This document shows, piece after piece, positions 46,183 through 55,938 of a DNA stretch of 64,000 bases. The first letter of the stretch is position 1; every line of letters begins with the position of its first letter. The notes beneath the pieces were generated by a model. The model ran no database searches, had not been told where the DNA came from, and saw nothing but the letters and a program-made list of their open reading frames with translations. A program made the translations under genes and the position numbers. The stretch lies in contig NZ_CP135918.1 of assembly GCF_032393985.1 (NCBI RefSeq), positions 6,139,724 through 6,203,723 of the forward strand. Direction: 5' to 3'. The DNA is from Fischerella sp. JS2 (GTDB lineage Bacteria; Cyanobacteriota; Cyanobacteriia; Cyanobacteriales; Nostocaceae).

Positions 46183-47711
46183 TCACCACCAGAACCATAC
46201 TTCCAAGCATCAACCCAGCGATGCCAATAGTATTTAGAAGTGCTGGGTAAATATTTTTCCCAGGGTTCTAATCTTTGGCTTAGCCAAAATAACACCGAAT
46301 ATTTGCCTAAATTTCCGTAATGTACCATCCAATCTAATAAGGAAAGTAAACCTACTTGGGGAATGACTTTAGCAACAATACCTGGATGGGCAACACTTGT
46401 TTTTAATAGGGTTTGTGTTAGGGCAGGAAACTGTACCACATCTTGTAAAAATGGTTTTAAAACCATGTCACCCGACTGTTGCATTTGTCGAAATACTGCT
46501 GATAGCAACTCGTTAATTTGTTCTGGGGCAATTTTTTGATCGACACCAACACTCATAGCTTTTTGAAATAGCCAAGTTACACTCAAGCTAGGTTGGTATG
46601 GTTGCAGTAGTGTTAGGGCATTAGCAGATAGTTGATCGGTTTGCAGCGCTTCATAAATACCTTGAGTTAGTCTGTGCAAGTGACGCACCATTGCGCCAAA
46701 ACCACCAAAACTTAAAGGAGATTGATTCCCACTACTATCTCCTATGAAGAGAATACGACTCCAAGGTGTGTGCAGTGGATTTTGACGATAGGAGGGAAAG
46801 AAGCCAAATAGCGCCCGTTGGAATGTTAATTGTGACAATTCCACACTTTGATATTTTGGCATTAAGCGCAGATATTCTTCAAACAAAGCTTCTAATCCTA
46901 TATGTTGTGGGTTTGCATCCATATAGGTAAACATGTAAGTAGTTCTGCCATCCCTAGCAGGAAAAGCTTCCCAAAAGTATTGGCACTGCTTTTGAATCGG
47001 TGTAAAAGATAAAATTAAATCACCAGTGTGATTTTCTGGAAATCCTTGGGCACAACTACCAACTACCAAACACACCGCATCTGGTTTTTGTCCTTGTCGC
47101 GCTTGTTGGGTAATGGGAGAAAAGTGTCCCATCGCATCAATTAACAACCTAGCTTTGTATTGATTGTTGACTATCACTCCATCTGGGTGAACTACCGCTT
47201 CTCCAAAAGGTGTGTTTTCAAATAATTTACCACCAGCTGCCAGAAATTTTTGTTTTAAAGTTTCCAGTAAATACACTGGATCTATACCAATATTTAATAC
47301 ATTCTCTACCCACATTTCGACACCGTTATCAAAGCCGACTCTGGCTGGGTTGTATTCTGTAGCGATCGCTTTTTCTAATTCTGCATCTGTTAATAAAGAT
47401 AATTCTAAGAAGACTTGCAATTCTTTACGAGAAATATTCCATTCTTGATCTCTGCCGCGTAATCTACCCCGTTCTATCAATGCTACCCGTAATCCTTGCA
47501 CTGCTAAGGCACAGCCGATTAAAATCCCCAAAGTGCCACCGCAAATTAAAACATCCCAATCGACAGCACCCAACAGTTGTTGATTTTCTCTGACTACTGT
47601 TGGTACTGGTAGTTTACCTTCTCTAATGGATGATAAGGTGCGATCGCTACGACGCAATCCCCCTAAAATATCCCCTGCTAATTGCGAAAGAATTTCCTCA
47701 GTTAAAGACAT
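46167..47711 (-). CDS. cruP: FAD-dependent lycopene-cyclase-like protein, probably CruP
   Basis: A 514-residue flavoprotein of the CruA/CruP family. The FAD fold begins DWDVLICGGTLGILIGCALA (about 51-70) with the nucleotide-binding IERGRLRGRD, and LFIGDSSGNQSPLSFGGFGA is the second FAD region. The size and the N-terminal segment before the FAD fold fit CruP, the lycopene cyclase paralogue, better than the longer CruA; the choice is not certain. CruP activity has been linked to carotenoid protection under oxygen stress. ATG 47711 is preferred over an in-frame GTG eight codons upstream. Confidence 0.82.
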   Translation of the reverse strand: MSLTEEILSQLAGDILGGLRRSDRTLSSIREGKLPVPTVVRENQQLLGAVDWDVLICGGTLGILIGCALAVQGLRVALIERGRLRGRDQEWNISRKELQVFLELSLLTDAELEKAIATEYNPARVGFDNGVEMWVENVLNIGIDPVYLLETLKQKFLAAGGKLFENTPFGEAVVHPDGVIVNNQYKARLLIDAMGHFSPITQQARQGQKPDAVCLVVGSCAQGFPENHTGDLILSFTPIQKQCQYFWEAFPARDGRTTYMFTYMDANPQHIGLEALFEEYLRLMPKYQSVELSQLTFQRALFGFFPSYRQNPLHTPWSRILFIGDSSGNQSPLSFGGFGAMVRHLHRLTQGIYEALQTDQLSANALTLLQPYQPSLSVTWLFQKAMSVGVDQKIAPEQINELLSAVFRQMQQSGDMVLKPFLQDVVQFPALTQTLLKTSVAHPGIVAKVIPQVGLLSLLDWMVHYGNLGKYSVLFWLSQRLEPWEKYLPSTSKYYWHRWVDAWKYGSGGDYLDE

Positions 47712-48042
47712 AGAACTTAATTCCAGCAAAGTCACTAATCTTTATCGTAGCGACTCCACAAGCATAGGATGGTGACTATTACCTTCGTGAACTTCGTATC
47801 TTCGCGGTTAAAAAATATCGATTTTGAGCATTGCAGTTATCACATCTCGGTATTTTATCAGCATGATTTTTATCATTTCAAAAAAAATTAATTATTCTGC
47901 TTTTTTGTAAAAAAATAATGAAGATGTCTCTAATAGTATTTCTAAATAGCAAAAAAGAATTAGTTTTAAAAGTACATGTAATTATAGCGCAATTACATTG
48001 TTTAGTTGATGATAAATAGCTAGTGAGTGGTGACATCAACAA
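47712..48042. other. divergent region between cruP and the second glycan locus
   Basis: This 331-bp space lies between divergent genes and should hold both promoters. It is AT-rich, with a poly-A/T stretch near 47880-47925. No symmetric site stands out. Confidence 0.45.
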
Positions 48043-49332
48043 ATGAAAATAGCTTTCATAGTTAATAAATTTCCAGTCATATCAGAAACATTTATTTTGA
48101 ACCAGATTACAGGCTTAATTTGCCGAGGGCATGAAGTTCATATTTACGGTTATAGACCTGACGATACTGTGAAATTTCATCCAGATGTAGAAAAATATGA
48201 CTTGCTAAAACGCACTTTTTATGCTCCTCAGATGCCTCATAATAAACTTTTGCGGCTGCTCAAAGCACTATGGTTAGTTATTACCAATTTTTATAAAGCC
48301 CCACTAGTAATATTGCGATCGCTCAAATTTTTACAGTCCGACAAAGATGCACCAGCTCTGAGAATTTTATACTCAATTATTCCTTTGTTAGGTGCAGAAC
48401 CATACGATATAATTCACTGTCAATTTGGCATCCTGGGCAACGAGGGAATAATTTATCGTGACATTGGTGCAATCAAAGGTAAGTTAGTGACTTCTTTTCG
48501 GGGATATGATATCAGCTGGTATGTCAAAGAGTATGGAGAGAGAGTTTACAATCAGTTGTTTATTAAAGGAGATTTTTTTCTAGCAAATTGTGAGTTTTTT
48601 CGTCAGAGAGCAATTCAATTAGGTTGTGATCAAAAGAAGATAACTGTTCACGGTTCTGGCATAGATTGTAGTCGGTTTAATTTTCGGGTACGCAAGCCTC
48701 TAGTAGATGGCAAAATCTATATTGCTACAATTGGTCGTTTAATTGAAAAGAAAGGAATAGAGTATGCCATTCGTGCCGTTGCCAAAGTTTTAAAAACCTA
48801 TCCCAATCTAGAATGTAATATCATCGGTGATGGACACTTAAAAGCACATTTACAGCAAGTAATTACAGAACTGGGTGTGGCAGATAAAATCAAACTCTTA
48901 GGTTGGAAAAATCAAGAAGAGATTATTCAAATTATCGATAATACTCACATTTTTATTGCTGCCAGTGTCACAGCTAAAGATGGTAATCAAGATGCTCCTG
49001 TGAATACCCTCAAAGAAGCAATGGCTATGGGTTTACCAGTCATTGCTACTCGGCACGGTGGTATTCCGGAGCTTGTTCAAGATGGTATTTCTGGTTTATT
49101 AGTTCCAGAGCGAGATGCAGATGCGATCGCTCTGCAACTAACTTATTTAATTGAGCATCCAGAATTATGGGAACAAATGGGTAAAGCTGGCCGTGCTTAT
49201 GTAGAAAAACATTATGATACAGAGCGCCTCAATGATGAACTAGTAAAAATTTATCAGCAAGTAATCATAGATAATTTACAACCATGCTCAGAGCAAAGTA
49301 TAGATTCTATTGCTAGTCCTAAATACACTTAA
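48043..49332 (+). CDS. glycosyltransferase family 4 (colanic-acid-type)
   Basis: A 429-residue GT-B enzyme. It starts MKIAFIVNKFPVISETFILN, typical of WcaL/AmsK-like GT4 proteins. The donor domain contains IATIGRLIEKKGIEYAIRAV, then EAMAMGLPVIATRHGGIPEL and SGLLVPERD. It should add a hexose during assembly of the lipid-linked glycan exported by the ABC transporter encoded downstream. No ribosome site is visible before ATG 48043. It opens the plus-strand glycan locus. Confidence 0.92.
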   Translation: MKIAFIVNKFPVISETFILNQITGLICRGHEVHIYGYRPDDTVKFHPDVEKYDLLKRTFYAPQMPHNKLLRLLKALWLVITNFYKAPLVILRSLKFLQSDKDAPALRILYSIIPLLGAEPYDIIHCQFGILGNEGIIYRDIGAIKGKLVTSFRGYDISWYVKEYGERVYNQLFIKGDFFLANCEFFRQRAIQLGCDQKKITVHGSGIDCSRFNFRVRKPLVDGKIYIATIGRLIEKKGIEYAIRAVAKVLKTYPNLECNIIGDGHLKAHLQQVITELGVADKIKLLGWKNQEEIIQIIDNTHIFIAASVTAKDGNQDAPVNTLKEAMAMGLPVIATRHGGIPELVQDGISGLLVPERDADAIALQLTYLIEHPELWEQMGKAGRAYVEKHYDTERLNDELVKIYQQVIIDNLQPCSEQSIDSIASPKYT

Positions 49333-49413
49333 AAAAGGAGATAGAGGCTAGTCAAAATTCTTCATAACAGTTCACTTAACTTTTTTTCTGCATATTTCAA
49401 AAGGGATTAAACC

Positions 49414-50487
49414 ATGAATAAATCTGAATTTCTCGAACCAGAAGTGACTATTGTCGTTGTTCCTCGTGAGCGTTTTAGCTACACTCGTGAATCCTTGGAA
49501 AGTATTTACGAAAATACAAGTTATCCCTTCAAGTTAATCTACGTCGATGGTGGTTCACCTACTCACATCAAAAATTACCTCGCAACTCAAGCAGTTGAGA
49601 AGCAATTTCAACTAATTCGCACTGACCACTACCTTTCTCCCAATCACGCTAGAAACATCGGTTTACGTCAAGTCAACAGTAAATATGTTGTCTTTATGGA
49701 TAACGATGTTGTAGTTACGCCTGGTTGGTTGCAACCATTGGTAGATTGTGCTGAAGCAACTGGAGCCACTATAGTTAGTCCCCTCATCTGTCAATACCTG
49801 CCACTACATACAGAAGTGCATTGTGCAGGTGGAGAATCTGGTGTGAAAGTAGAAACCAAAGGCGAGACTACCAGACGGCGAATAATTGAAAAAATCTATA
49901 AACAAGGACAGCAAGTAGCAAATGTACATCCCCAACTGCAACGGCAACAAACCGGGTTAGCAGAGTTTCACTGCATGATAGTACGCACAGAAATATTTGA
50001 TAAGATTGGTCTTTTAGATGAAGGATTATTAAATACGAAAGAACACGTAGATTTGTGTATTATGGTTAACGAGGCTGGTGGTACAGTCTACTTGGAACCT
50101 GAATCTTTAGTAACTTATGTACCAGGCCCGCCCTTAAAATGGACAGACCTACACTTTTATATGCTGCGGTGGAGTGATGCTTGGGAACTAGCAAGCTTGA
50201 AACGTTTACGTGATAAGTGGAATCTAAGCGAAGATGAGTACTTCCAAAACAAGTACAAACGCTTAGGATGGCGGCGAGATATGACAATTGTCAATCCCCT
50301 CGTCCGTAAATTTCCCCTTGGCAAATTTGGCTCTCGCGTAGTAGGGAAAGTTCTCCGACAAATGGATAAGGCGTTAAACCATTATCTTACCTCTCGCTAT
50401 GCAAAAAAATACTTGCAAGGACTGCCAAATCAAATCCCTCCACAACAGCCGCCAACATCTACGATGACAGCCTCATCCCAGAATTAA
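49414..50487 (+). CDS. glycosyltransferase family 2
   Basis: A 357-residue GT-A protein. The GT2 core includes VTIVVVPRERFSYTRESLES, YVDGGSPTHI and the metal site FMDNDVVVTPGW. Two long C-terminal regions, including TYVPGPPLKWTDLHFYMLRW and ending with Gln/Pro-rich residues, are not part of the core and may form a helical extension. A GGGAT-like ribosome site precedes the ATG. It lies 81 bp after the GT4 gene. Acceptor and donor are unknown. Confidence 0.9.
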   Translation: MNKSEFLEPEVTIVVVPRERFSYTRESLESIYENTSYPFKLIYVDGGSPTHIKNYLATQAVEKQFQLIRTDHYLSPNHARNIGLRQVNSKYVVFMDNDVVVTPGWLQPLVDCAEATGATIVSPLICQYLPLHTEVHCAGGESGVKVETKGETTRRRIIEKIYKQGQQVANVHPQLQRQQTGLAEFHCMIVRTEIFDKIGLLDEGLLNTKEHVDLCIMVNEAGGTVYLEPESLVTYVPGPPLKWTDLHFYMLRWSDAWELASLKRLRDKWNLSEDEYFQNKYKRLGWRRDMTIVNPLVRKFPLGKFGSRVVGKVLRQMDKALNHYLTSRYAKKYLQGLPNQIPPQQPPTSTMTASSQN

Positions 50488-50523
50488 TCAGGGTGTGCCT
50501 GCCAAACCAAGGACACAACCTCC

Positions 50524-52014
50524 ATGCAAAAAGAATCTGTGCTTACTACTAATTCCCCATTAATGATGCGGCCTCACCGTCGCCAGTTTGTGATTGGACC
50601 AGAAATTTATCGTGTGTACGAAGATTGGCACTATCGCCAGTTTGACGCTTCCACATGGATTTCCTATTGTCCCGAACTCCGTGCTAGCTGGACAACTGAC
50701 GCTGACGGAACTACTTGGGTAATTTTGGGAGTGGCTGTGGAAACGCTAGAGTCCCGTTCGGAACCACTAGCAAAGATTGCTCAGACAGCCAGCGCCGATG
50801 TACCTAACCTCTACGCCAGTTGGGCAGGTCGTTGGGTGTTGATCGGTAATGGGCAGATACACATCGATGCCTCTGGACTTCTCGGTTGCTTTTATGGAAC
50901 AACACGCGACGGTCAAGTGTGGGTATCAAGTAGTCCAGCTTTACTTGCTGATATACTTTCACCCAAGGCTGATTCTCGACAGTTATATTACCAAAGGGGG
51001 CTGTCATGGTTTACACCACCACTTTCGCGCTTTGGAGAAATAAGTCGGCTTTTACCGAGTCAAGTTATTGAACTTAAAGACGGTAGCATTCAACCCCGAC
51101 CTTTGCTACCGCCAATCAATCCTGATCTTGACTATAAAGAGGCTTTGGAATTGTTGAGCCAAAGTATGATCACAGCACTTCGGCGGCTTTATCAAAAACA
51201 GAGCCAAGTGTGGCTAGGACTTTCGGCGGGTGTTGACTCACGATTAGTACTAGCAATGGCATACCGTGGCGGTGTCAACATCACACCCTTTACCCGCATT
51301 GCTGCCAGAATGTCAGTAGCTGATCGCATTCTCCCAGCTACCCTAGCAGACAAACTTGGATACAAGCACATCTTTTTGCATGGACGCAATAGTCAAGCCA
51401 ACCGTCAGCATCTCGTTACTGAACATAGCGCAGGTCATGTCTCAGAGGGCGACGCCTTGCCTTTTCTGCAAAGTGTACGAGATTCTCTAGAGGGAATTTC
51501 TGTTGGTGGTTGGTGCATGGAAGTGGGTAAAGCGCTGTGGCGTAATTCCCTACCTCATACTATAGACGACACCGAAATCTGTGTTCAACAAATTGCCCGA
51601 ACCTATGGGGAAGCATTAAACTCAAGCGCGATCGCAGGTATACGTCAGTGGTTAGAATGGGTGAAGCAAACTCCCCAAGCACACATGGACTGGCGAGATA
51701 GATTTTACATCGAGCAACGCCTAGCCGGCTGGCAAAGTTCCAAAGAACAATTGTATGACCTCAGTAATATCCAGAGAATCCCCATTGTAAACGCTGCTCG
51801 CACCTATGCCTTAATGCTTAGCATTGCCGAAAATCACCGCCTCAATGCCAAGTATCAGCTTGATTTGATTTCTCAAGCTGTCCCTCAACTATCTTGTTAC
51901 CCTTGCAATCCCAGTGACAAATATTTTGGCAAACTACGGGCAATCATCATCAAATCTTCATACGACCCTTTATATCTACCTCGAAGCGTTGCCAGAAAAC
52001 TGCGATCGCGGTAG
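50524..52014 (+). CDS. asparagine-synthetase-like protein lacking the glutaminase nucleophile
   Basis: A 496-residue protein. The C-terminal synthetase domain has the PP-loop WLGLSAGVDSRLVLAMAY (about 230-246; SAGVDS replaces SGGxDS), followed by ITPFTRIAARMSVAD. The N-terminal half resembles the Ntn-amidotransferase fold (IGNGQIHIDASGLLGCFYGT) but has no Cys at position 2, so it cannot take ammonia from glutamine in the normal way. Such proteins occur in surface-glycan loci, where they may amidate uronic acids (inference). AAGGA lies 9 bases before the ATG. It sits between the GT2 and ABC-permease genes. Confidence 0.83.
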   Translation: MQKESVLTTNSPLMMRPHRRQFVIGPEIYRVYEDWHYRQFDASTWISYCPELRASWTTDADGTTWVILGVAVETLESRSEPLAKIAQTASADVPNLYASWAGRWVLIGNGQIHIDASGLLGCFYGTTRDGQVWVSSSPALLADILSPKADSRQLYYQRGLSWFTPPLSRFGEISRLLPSQVIELKDGSIQPRPLLPPINPDLDYKEALELLSQSMITALRRLYQKQSQVWLGLSAGVDSRLVLAMAYRGGVNITPFTRIAARMSVADRILPATLADKLGYKHIFLHGRNSQANRQHLVTEHSAGHVSEGDALPFLQSVRDSLEGISVGGWCMEVGKALWRNSLPHTIDDTEICVQQIARTYGEALNSSAIAGIRQWLEWVKQTPQAHMDWRDRFYIEQRLAGWQSSKEQLYDLSNIQRIPIVNAARTYALMLSIAENHRLNAKYQLDLISQAVPQLSCYPCNPSDKYFGKLRAIIIKSSYDPLYLPRSVARKLRSR

Positions 52015-52163
52015 TCTTTTTTATTGTCAATAAATAAAAATCCAAATCTTGCCATATCACAGTCTAAATTGAGCATAATCTCAGTCAATAGAAAAGTGGA
52101 TAACACCCACCTGTGATTGGCAATTAATACAGTGTAGTAGGGTGAAAAACTTTGAAGCCAAAC

Positions 52164-53024
52164 ATGCATTCAAAACATCAGCTACCTGAGGTAATTCATA
52201 CACCAGAAAGTAGCCTGAAACATCCCCTCCGATTACTCCAACAAATGTGGCGAGACTTACTCGCTTCTCGTGAACTCGCCTGGCGACTAATGGTACGTGA
52301 TATTAGTGCCCAGTACCGTCAATCATTTTTAGGAATAGTCTGGGCCTTCTTACCCCCGATTGTCATGGCAGCTAGCTTTACCCTTGCCAAGGGTGCCCAA
52401 GTTATTAATGTCGGGGTGACAGATATACCCTACCCAGCTTACGTCATGTTCAGCACTGCTCTGTGGCAAACATTTGTAGAAGCATTAAACGGCCCAGTGC
52501 AAGCAGTGACAGTCGCCAAGCCGATGTTAGCCAGAGTTAATTTCCCCCGAGAAGCACTAATTTTAGCCAAGCTAGGCGAAGTGTTTTTTAACTTTGGCAT
52601 TAAAACAATATTGATAGTGGCACTATTTATATTCTTTCGTGTTTCTGTCAGTTGGACGGTGATTCTAGTGCCAGTAGCATTAATTCACTTGGTTTTACTA
52701 GGAACATTCATCGGTATTTTATTAGCCCCTTTTGGAGTTTTATATCAAGATATATCCAAAGGGCTAAGTTTAATCACAGGATTTTGGCTATTTTTAACTC
52801 CAGTAGTCTATGCAGTTCCTAACGAAGGAACATTTGGATATTTAGTGAAGCTTAATCCTGTAACTCCTCTATTAGTCACAACTCGAGAATTAGCAACCAC
52901 AGGAGTAGTATCAGAACCTTTAGGATTTTGGGTAGTCAGTGGAATTACTATTATCGGTTTAATACTGACTTGGATCGCATTTCGTCTTGCCATGCCTTTC
53001 GTAGTTGAAAGAGTAAGTTCTTAA
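52164..53024 (+). CDS. ABC-2 type polysaccharide export permease (Wzm-like)
   Basis: A 286-residue permease with about six membrane helices. The start region LAWRLMVRDISAQYRQSFLG (about 39-58) is the family hallmark of O-antigen/teichoic-acid exporters (Wzm, TagG), followed by IVWAFLPPIVMAASFTL. It should form the channel with the ATPase that follows 87 bp later and move a lipid-linked glycan out. ATG 52164 is chosen over a TTG at 52152 on codon preference; no ribosome site is clear. Confidence 0.93.
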   Translation: MHSKHQLPEVIHTPESSLKHPLRLLQQMWRDLLASRELAWRLMVRDISAQYRQSFLGIVWAFLPPIVMAASFTLAKGAQVINVGVTDIPYPAYVMFSTALWQTFVEALNGPVQAVTVAKPMLARVNFPREALILAKLGEVFFNFGIKTILIVALFIFFRVSVSWTVILVPVALIHLVLLGTFIGILLAPFGVLYQDISKGLSLITGFWLFLTPVVYAVPNEGTFGYLVKLNPVTPLLVTTRELATTGVVSEPLGFWVVSGITIIGLILTWIAFRLAMPFVVERVSS

Positions 53025-53086
53025 TCATAATTTATGACCAATAATTTCTTGATGATACAAGAAATCAGTATAGACCGTGGTGTCAA

Positions 53087-53108
53087 TCCAAAATCTAAAA
53101 TCCAAAAT
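53087..53108. repeat. dispersed repeat CCAAAATCTAAAATCC, copy at a start codon
   Basis: The same core occurs at 41416-41437, 57883-57900 and, inverted, at 57651-57669. Here it sits immediately before ATG 53112 and supplies codons to any longer upstream frame. Confidence 0.75.
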
Positions 53109-53111
53109 CGC

Positions 53112-54389
53112 ATGACTGATTTAATCGAAAAAAAATTTTCTATTCAGCCTCAAGACGATCCTGAGGTAGTAATTTCAGTAGAGAATGTTTCTAAAAAATT
53201 TTGTAGAAATTTAAAACAATCTTTATTATATGGTGTGCAAGATATCACCACAGAGTTATTAGGCATCAATAGAAAAAGTAATGTCTTAAGACCAAAAGAA
53301 TTTTGGGCGTTGAAAGATATTAGCTTTCAACTCAGACGTGGAGAAGCACTAGCGTTAATAGGCTCAAATGGCGCTGGTAAAAGTACCATACTACGCATTA
53401 TTAGTGGCTTGATTAAGCCTGATACTGGCAGAGTCAGAGTCAGAGGTAGAATAGCACCATTAATTGCCTTAGGAGCAGGATTTAATCCAATTTTGACAGG
53501 ACGAGAAAATATTTATGCCAATATGTCAATTTTGGGTCTATCTACAAGAGAAATTGCAGAAAGATTTCAGGATGTTATAGATTTCGCTGAAATTGCCGAT
53601 GCGATTGATGCACCTGTACAAACCTATAGTTCTGGCATGGCAGCACGACTAGGATTTGCTTGTGCCGTCCATATCGAACCAGACATTTTACTTATTGATG
53701 AAGTCTTAGCAGTTGGGGATATTAAGTTTAGAATGAAATGCCATCGCAGACTAGCTAAACTTCGAGATAACGGCACTGCCTTTATCTTAGTTTCTCATAA
53801 TCCGCCAGCAATTTTAAATGTTTGTACTTCAGCAGTGTACATATCAAAAGGAAAATTAATTACTATCGGCGATATAGATACTGTAGTGCGTAAATATGAA
53901 GAAGATTTGTGTCTAGCTGGTACAGAAAAATCTCCAGGTTATTTGGTTTTGCCAGAGAAATCTAAGAGTGAAAGCACAGGTATAGATATTACTTCTGTAT
54001 ATTTTAAAGATACACAAGGAAATATTGTCACAACACCTATAAGTGGTGACTCTGTTTCTTTGTGCGTAGAATGCAAAGCACATCGGAGAGTAACTAAAGC
54101 TAATCTATGTGTCACCATTACAGATATTGGTGGAGAAAATGGACGAATTTTATATCTAACTGCTGCTAGTGATAATAAATATTTAAATGTCTTACCAGGC
54201 AAAAATGAATTACAAATGTATATGCCTTTTTGTTGCTTGAATCCTGGTGTCTACAATGCCAAAGTTTTTATTAAAGAAGGTGCTTACTCTTTCGATGCTG
54301 TTGAATCTTTTAGATTTACAGTGAAATCAAATAAGATTACTAGTCAATCTTTGTTTTATCAACCTCGAGAATGGAAAGTCATGAACTAA
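53112..54389 (+). CDS. ABC transporter ATP-binding protein with Wzt-type C-terminal domain
   Basis: A 425-residue exporter ATPase. The nucleotide-binding domain has Walker A GSNGAGKST (about 84-92), the ABC signature YSSGMAARLGFA, Walker B ILLIDEVLAVGD and the H-loop ILVSHN. The last 130 residues are a Wzt_C-like beta-domain that in E. coli O8/O9 binds the chain terminus and sets export specificity; this part contains ISGDSVSLCVEC and LNPGVYNAKVFIKEG. The frame opens at 53034, but its first 26 codons come partly from a dispersed repeat, so ATG 53112 is preferred. No ribosome site supports either. Confidence 0.92.
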   Translation: MTDLIEKKFSIQPQDDPEVVISVENVSKKFCRNLKQSLLYGVQDITTELLGINRKSNVLRPKEFWALKDISFQLRRGEALALIGSNGAGKSTILRIISGLIKPDTGRVRVRGRIAPLIALGAGFNPILTGRENIYANMSILGLSTREIAERFQDVIDFAEIADAIDAPVQTYSSGMAARLGFACAVHIEPDILLIDEVLAVGDIKFRMKCHRRLAKLRDNGTAFILVSHNPPAILNVCTSAVYISKGKLITIGDIDTVVRKYEEDLCLAGTEKSPGYLVLPEKSKSESTGIDITSVYFKDTQGNIVTTPISGDSVSLCVECKAHRRVTKANLCVTITDIGGENGRILYLTAASDNKYLNVLPGKNELQMYMPFCCLNPGVYNAKVFIKEGAYSFDAVESFRFTVKSNKITSQSLFYQPREWKVMN

Positions 54390-54873
54390 ATACTACTGTA
54401 ACCAAAACTTTTGTCAAAATCATGCTTTATTGTTGGTCATTGATTTTTCTCATTACCTATTACCAGCTTATGAGACAGTATAAGCATTCAAGCAAACATA
54501 ATATTATATCGAGTTCGGTTAATCGCTTATAACAAAAAACCTCACAAGAATAGCCCCTCTCCTTACCAAGGAGAAAGGTATCGAAGGCGAGGTGAGGTTT
54601 AACGGAAATTATCAGTAATCATGCGAACTTGATATTAGGTCTGTCCGCGAACAACTTTTCATGAAAAACTAACTCTGGACATAAGCAATTATATTAATAT
54701 GATTTCCATTAAATATTGCAGTCTAAAAATATTTTAAGGATAAATTTATATTTCTTAGTTGAACCATTGCTATATTCAAAATATTAACTGTATTTTGTAT
54801 AATCTCAAAACCATATTATTTCTGTGGTTCTAATTATTGATGAATATATTCCAACATATCCACTCAAATACAA
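54390..54873. other. intergenic region in the ABC glycan locus
   Basis: This 484-bp space holds a palindromic repeat (54537-54600). The rest is AT-rich without recognisable genes. It may contain a promoter for the final GT2 gene. Confidence 0.5.
54537..54600. repeat. palindromic repeat, diverged copy of 15985-16044
   Basis: Ends AAACCTCAC and GTGAGGTTT frame CCCCTCTCCTTACCAAGGAG. The same layout occurs upstream of the polymerase gene at 15985-16044. Transcription could stop here after the ATPase gene, but a T-run is lacking. Confidence 0.65.
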
Positions 54874-55875
54874 ATGTCAAAACTTGTCTCAATAATCATT
54901 CCTTGTTTTAATGCAGAAAAATGGTTGCAGGAAGCAATTGATAGTTGCTTACAGCAGACATATTCCCATATTGAAATTATTGTTATTGATGATGGCTCAA
55001 ATGATAATTCCCTAGAAATTATTAAAAGTTATGGTGATAAGATTACTTGGAAATCTTTGCCACATCAAGGTGGGAATCATGTCAGAAACTATGGTTTTAA
55101 GATATCAAAAGGAGAGTATATCCAGTACCTAGATGCAGACGATTATATTTTACCTGAAAAAATTGCCAGACAAGTAAGTTTTTTAGAAGCGACAGGAGCA
55201 GATGTTGTTTATGGCGATTGGAGACATCGATATCACAATTCAGATGGAACAAGTTTTTTAGGTCGCATAGAAATTGCTGAAACACAAGCTGATATTCTTG
55301 AGTCATTACTAGCAAATTGGTGGACTGCGGTTGCTTCTTTACTCTACAGAAGAAGCACCATCGAAAATAGTGGTGGATGGGATGAAAACTTGTCAGCTGC
55401 ACAAGATCGAGATTTTTTCTTAACAGTAGTCATGAATGGTGCCAAAGTAGTATATCAACCAGGTTGCTATTCAGTGTATAGAAGATACGGCAATGTAACA
55501 GTTTCGACTTATAGCAAATCTCGTTGGATAGAGTGCCAAAGTTTAGTATTACAAAAAGCACAAAACAAGCTAATCCAATCAAACAAATTGACCGTTAAGT
55601 ATCGTTGTGCCTTAGCGTTATCTTACTTTGAACTAGCACGAGAATCATTAAAAATTGACTATGGAATGTACCTGCAATTCCTAGAAAAAACTTTAATATT
55701 ATCTCCTGATTTTAAGCACAACAGTCAACGAACAGCATATAATTTAATTCAAAATATTTTTGGATTTAGACATACAGAAAGAATATTTTTTATGATGTTG
55801 TTTCTCAAAAAAATTATCAATTCCCTTAATCAATACTTGCTCAACACAAAAGGAAAATTAAGTGTAATATCATAG
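54874..55875 (+). CDS. glycosyltransferase family 2
   Basis: A 333-residue GT-A enzyme. It starts with the classical VSIIIPCFNAEKWLQEAIDS, then VIDDGSNDNS (about 36-45) and YLDADDYI as the metal site. The region WDENLSAAQDRDFFL carries the catalytic-base-like ED/RD motif. The last 90 residues form helices and are specific. It should add a sugar in the same locus; it is set apart from the transporter genes by 484 bp, so it may be separately expressed. No ribosome site before the ATG. Confidence 0.92.
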   Translation: MSKLVSIIIPCFNAEKWLQEAIDSCLQQTYSHIEIIVIDDGSNDNSLEIIKSYGDKITWKSLPHQGGNHVRNYGFKISKGEYIQYLDADDYILPEKIARQVSFLEATGADVVYGDWRHRYHNSDGTSFLGRIEIAETQADILESLLANWWTAVASLLYRRSTIENSGGWDENLSAAQDRDFFLTVVMNGAKVVYQPGCYSVYRRYGNVTVSTYSKSRWIECQSLVLQKAQNKLIQSNKLTVKYRCALALSYFELARESLKIDYGMYLQFLEKTLILSPDFKHNSQRTAYNLIQNIFGFRHTERIFFMMLFLKKIINSLNQYLLNTKGKLSVIS

Positions 55876-55938
55876 TGAGTAGAAAACACAACACAATGAG
55901 GTTACTCTCTAGTTCTAACTTTCATATAGGAAATACAA

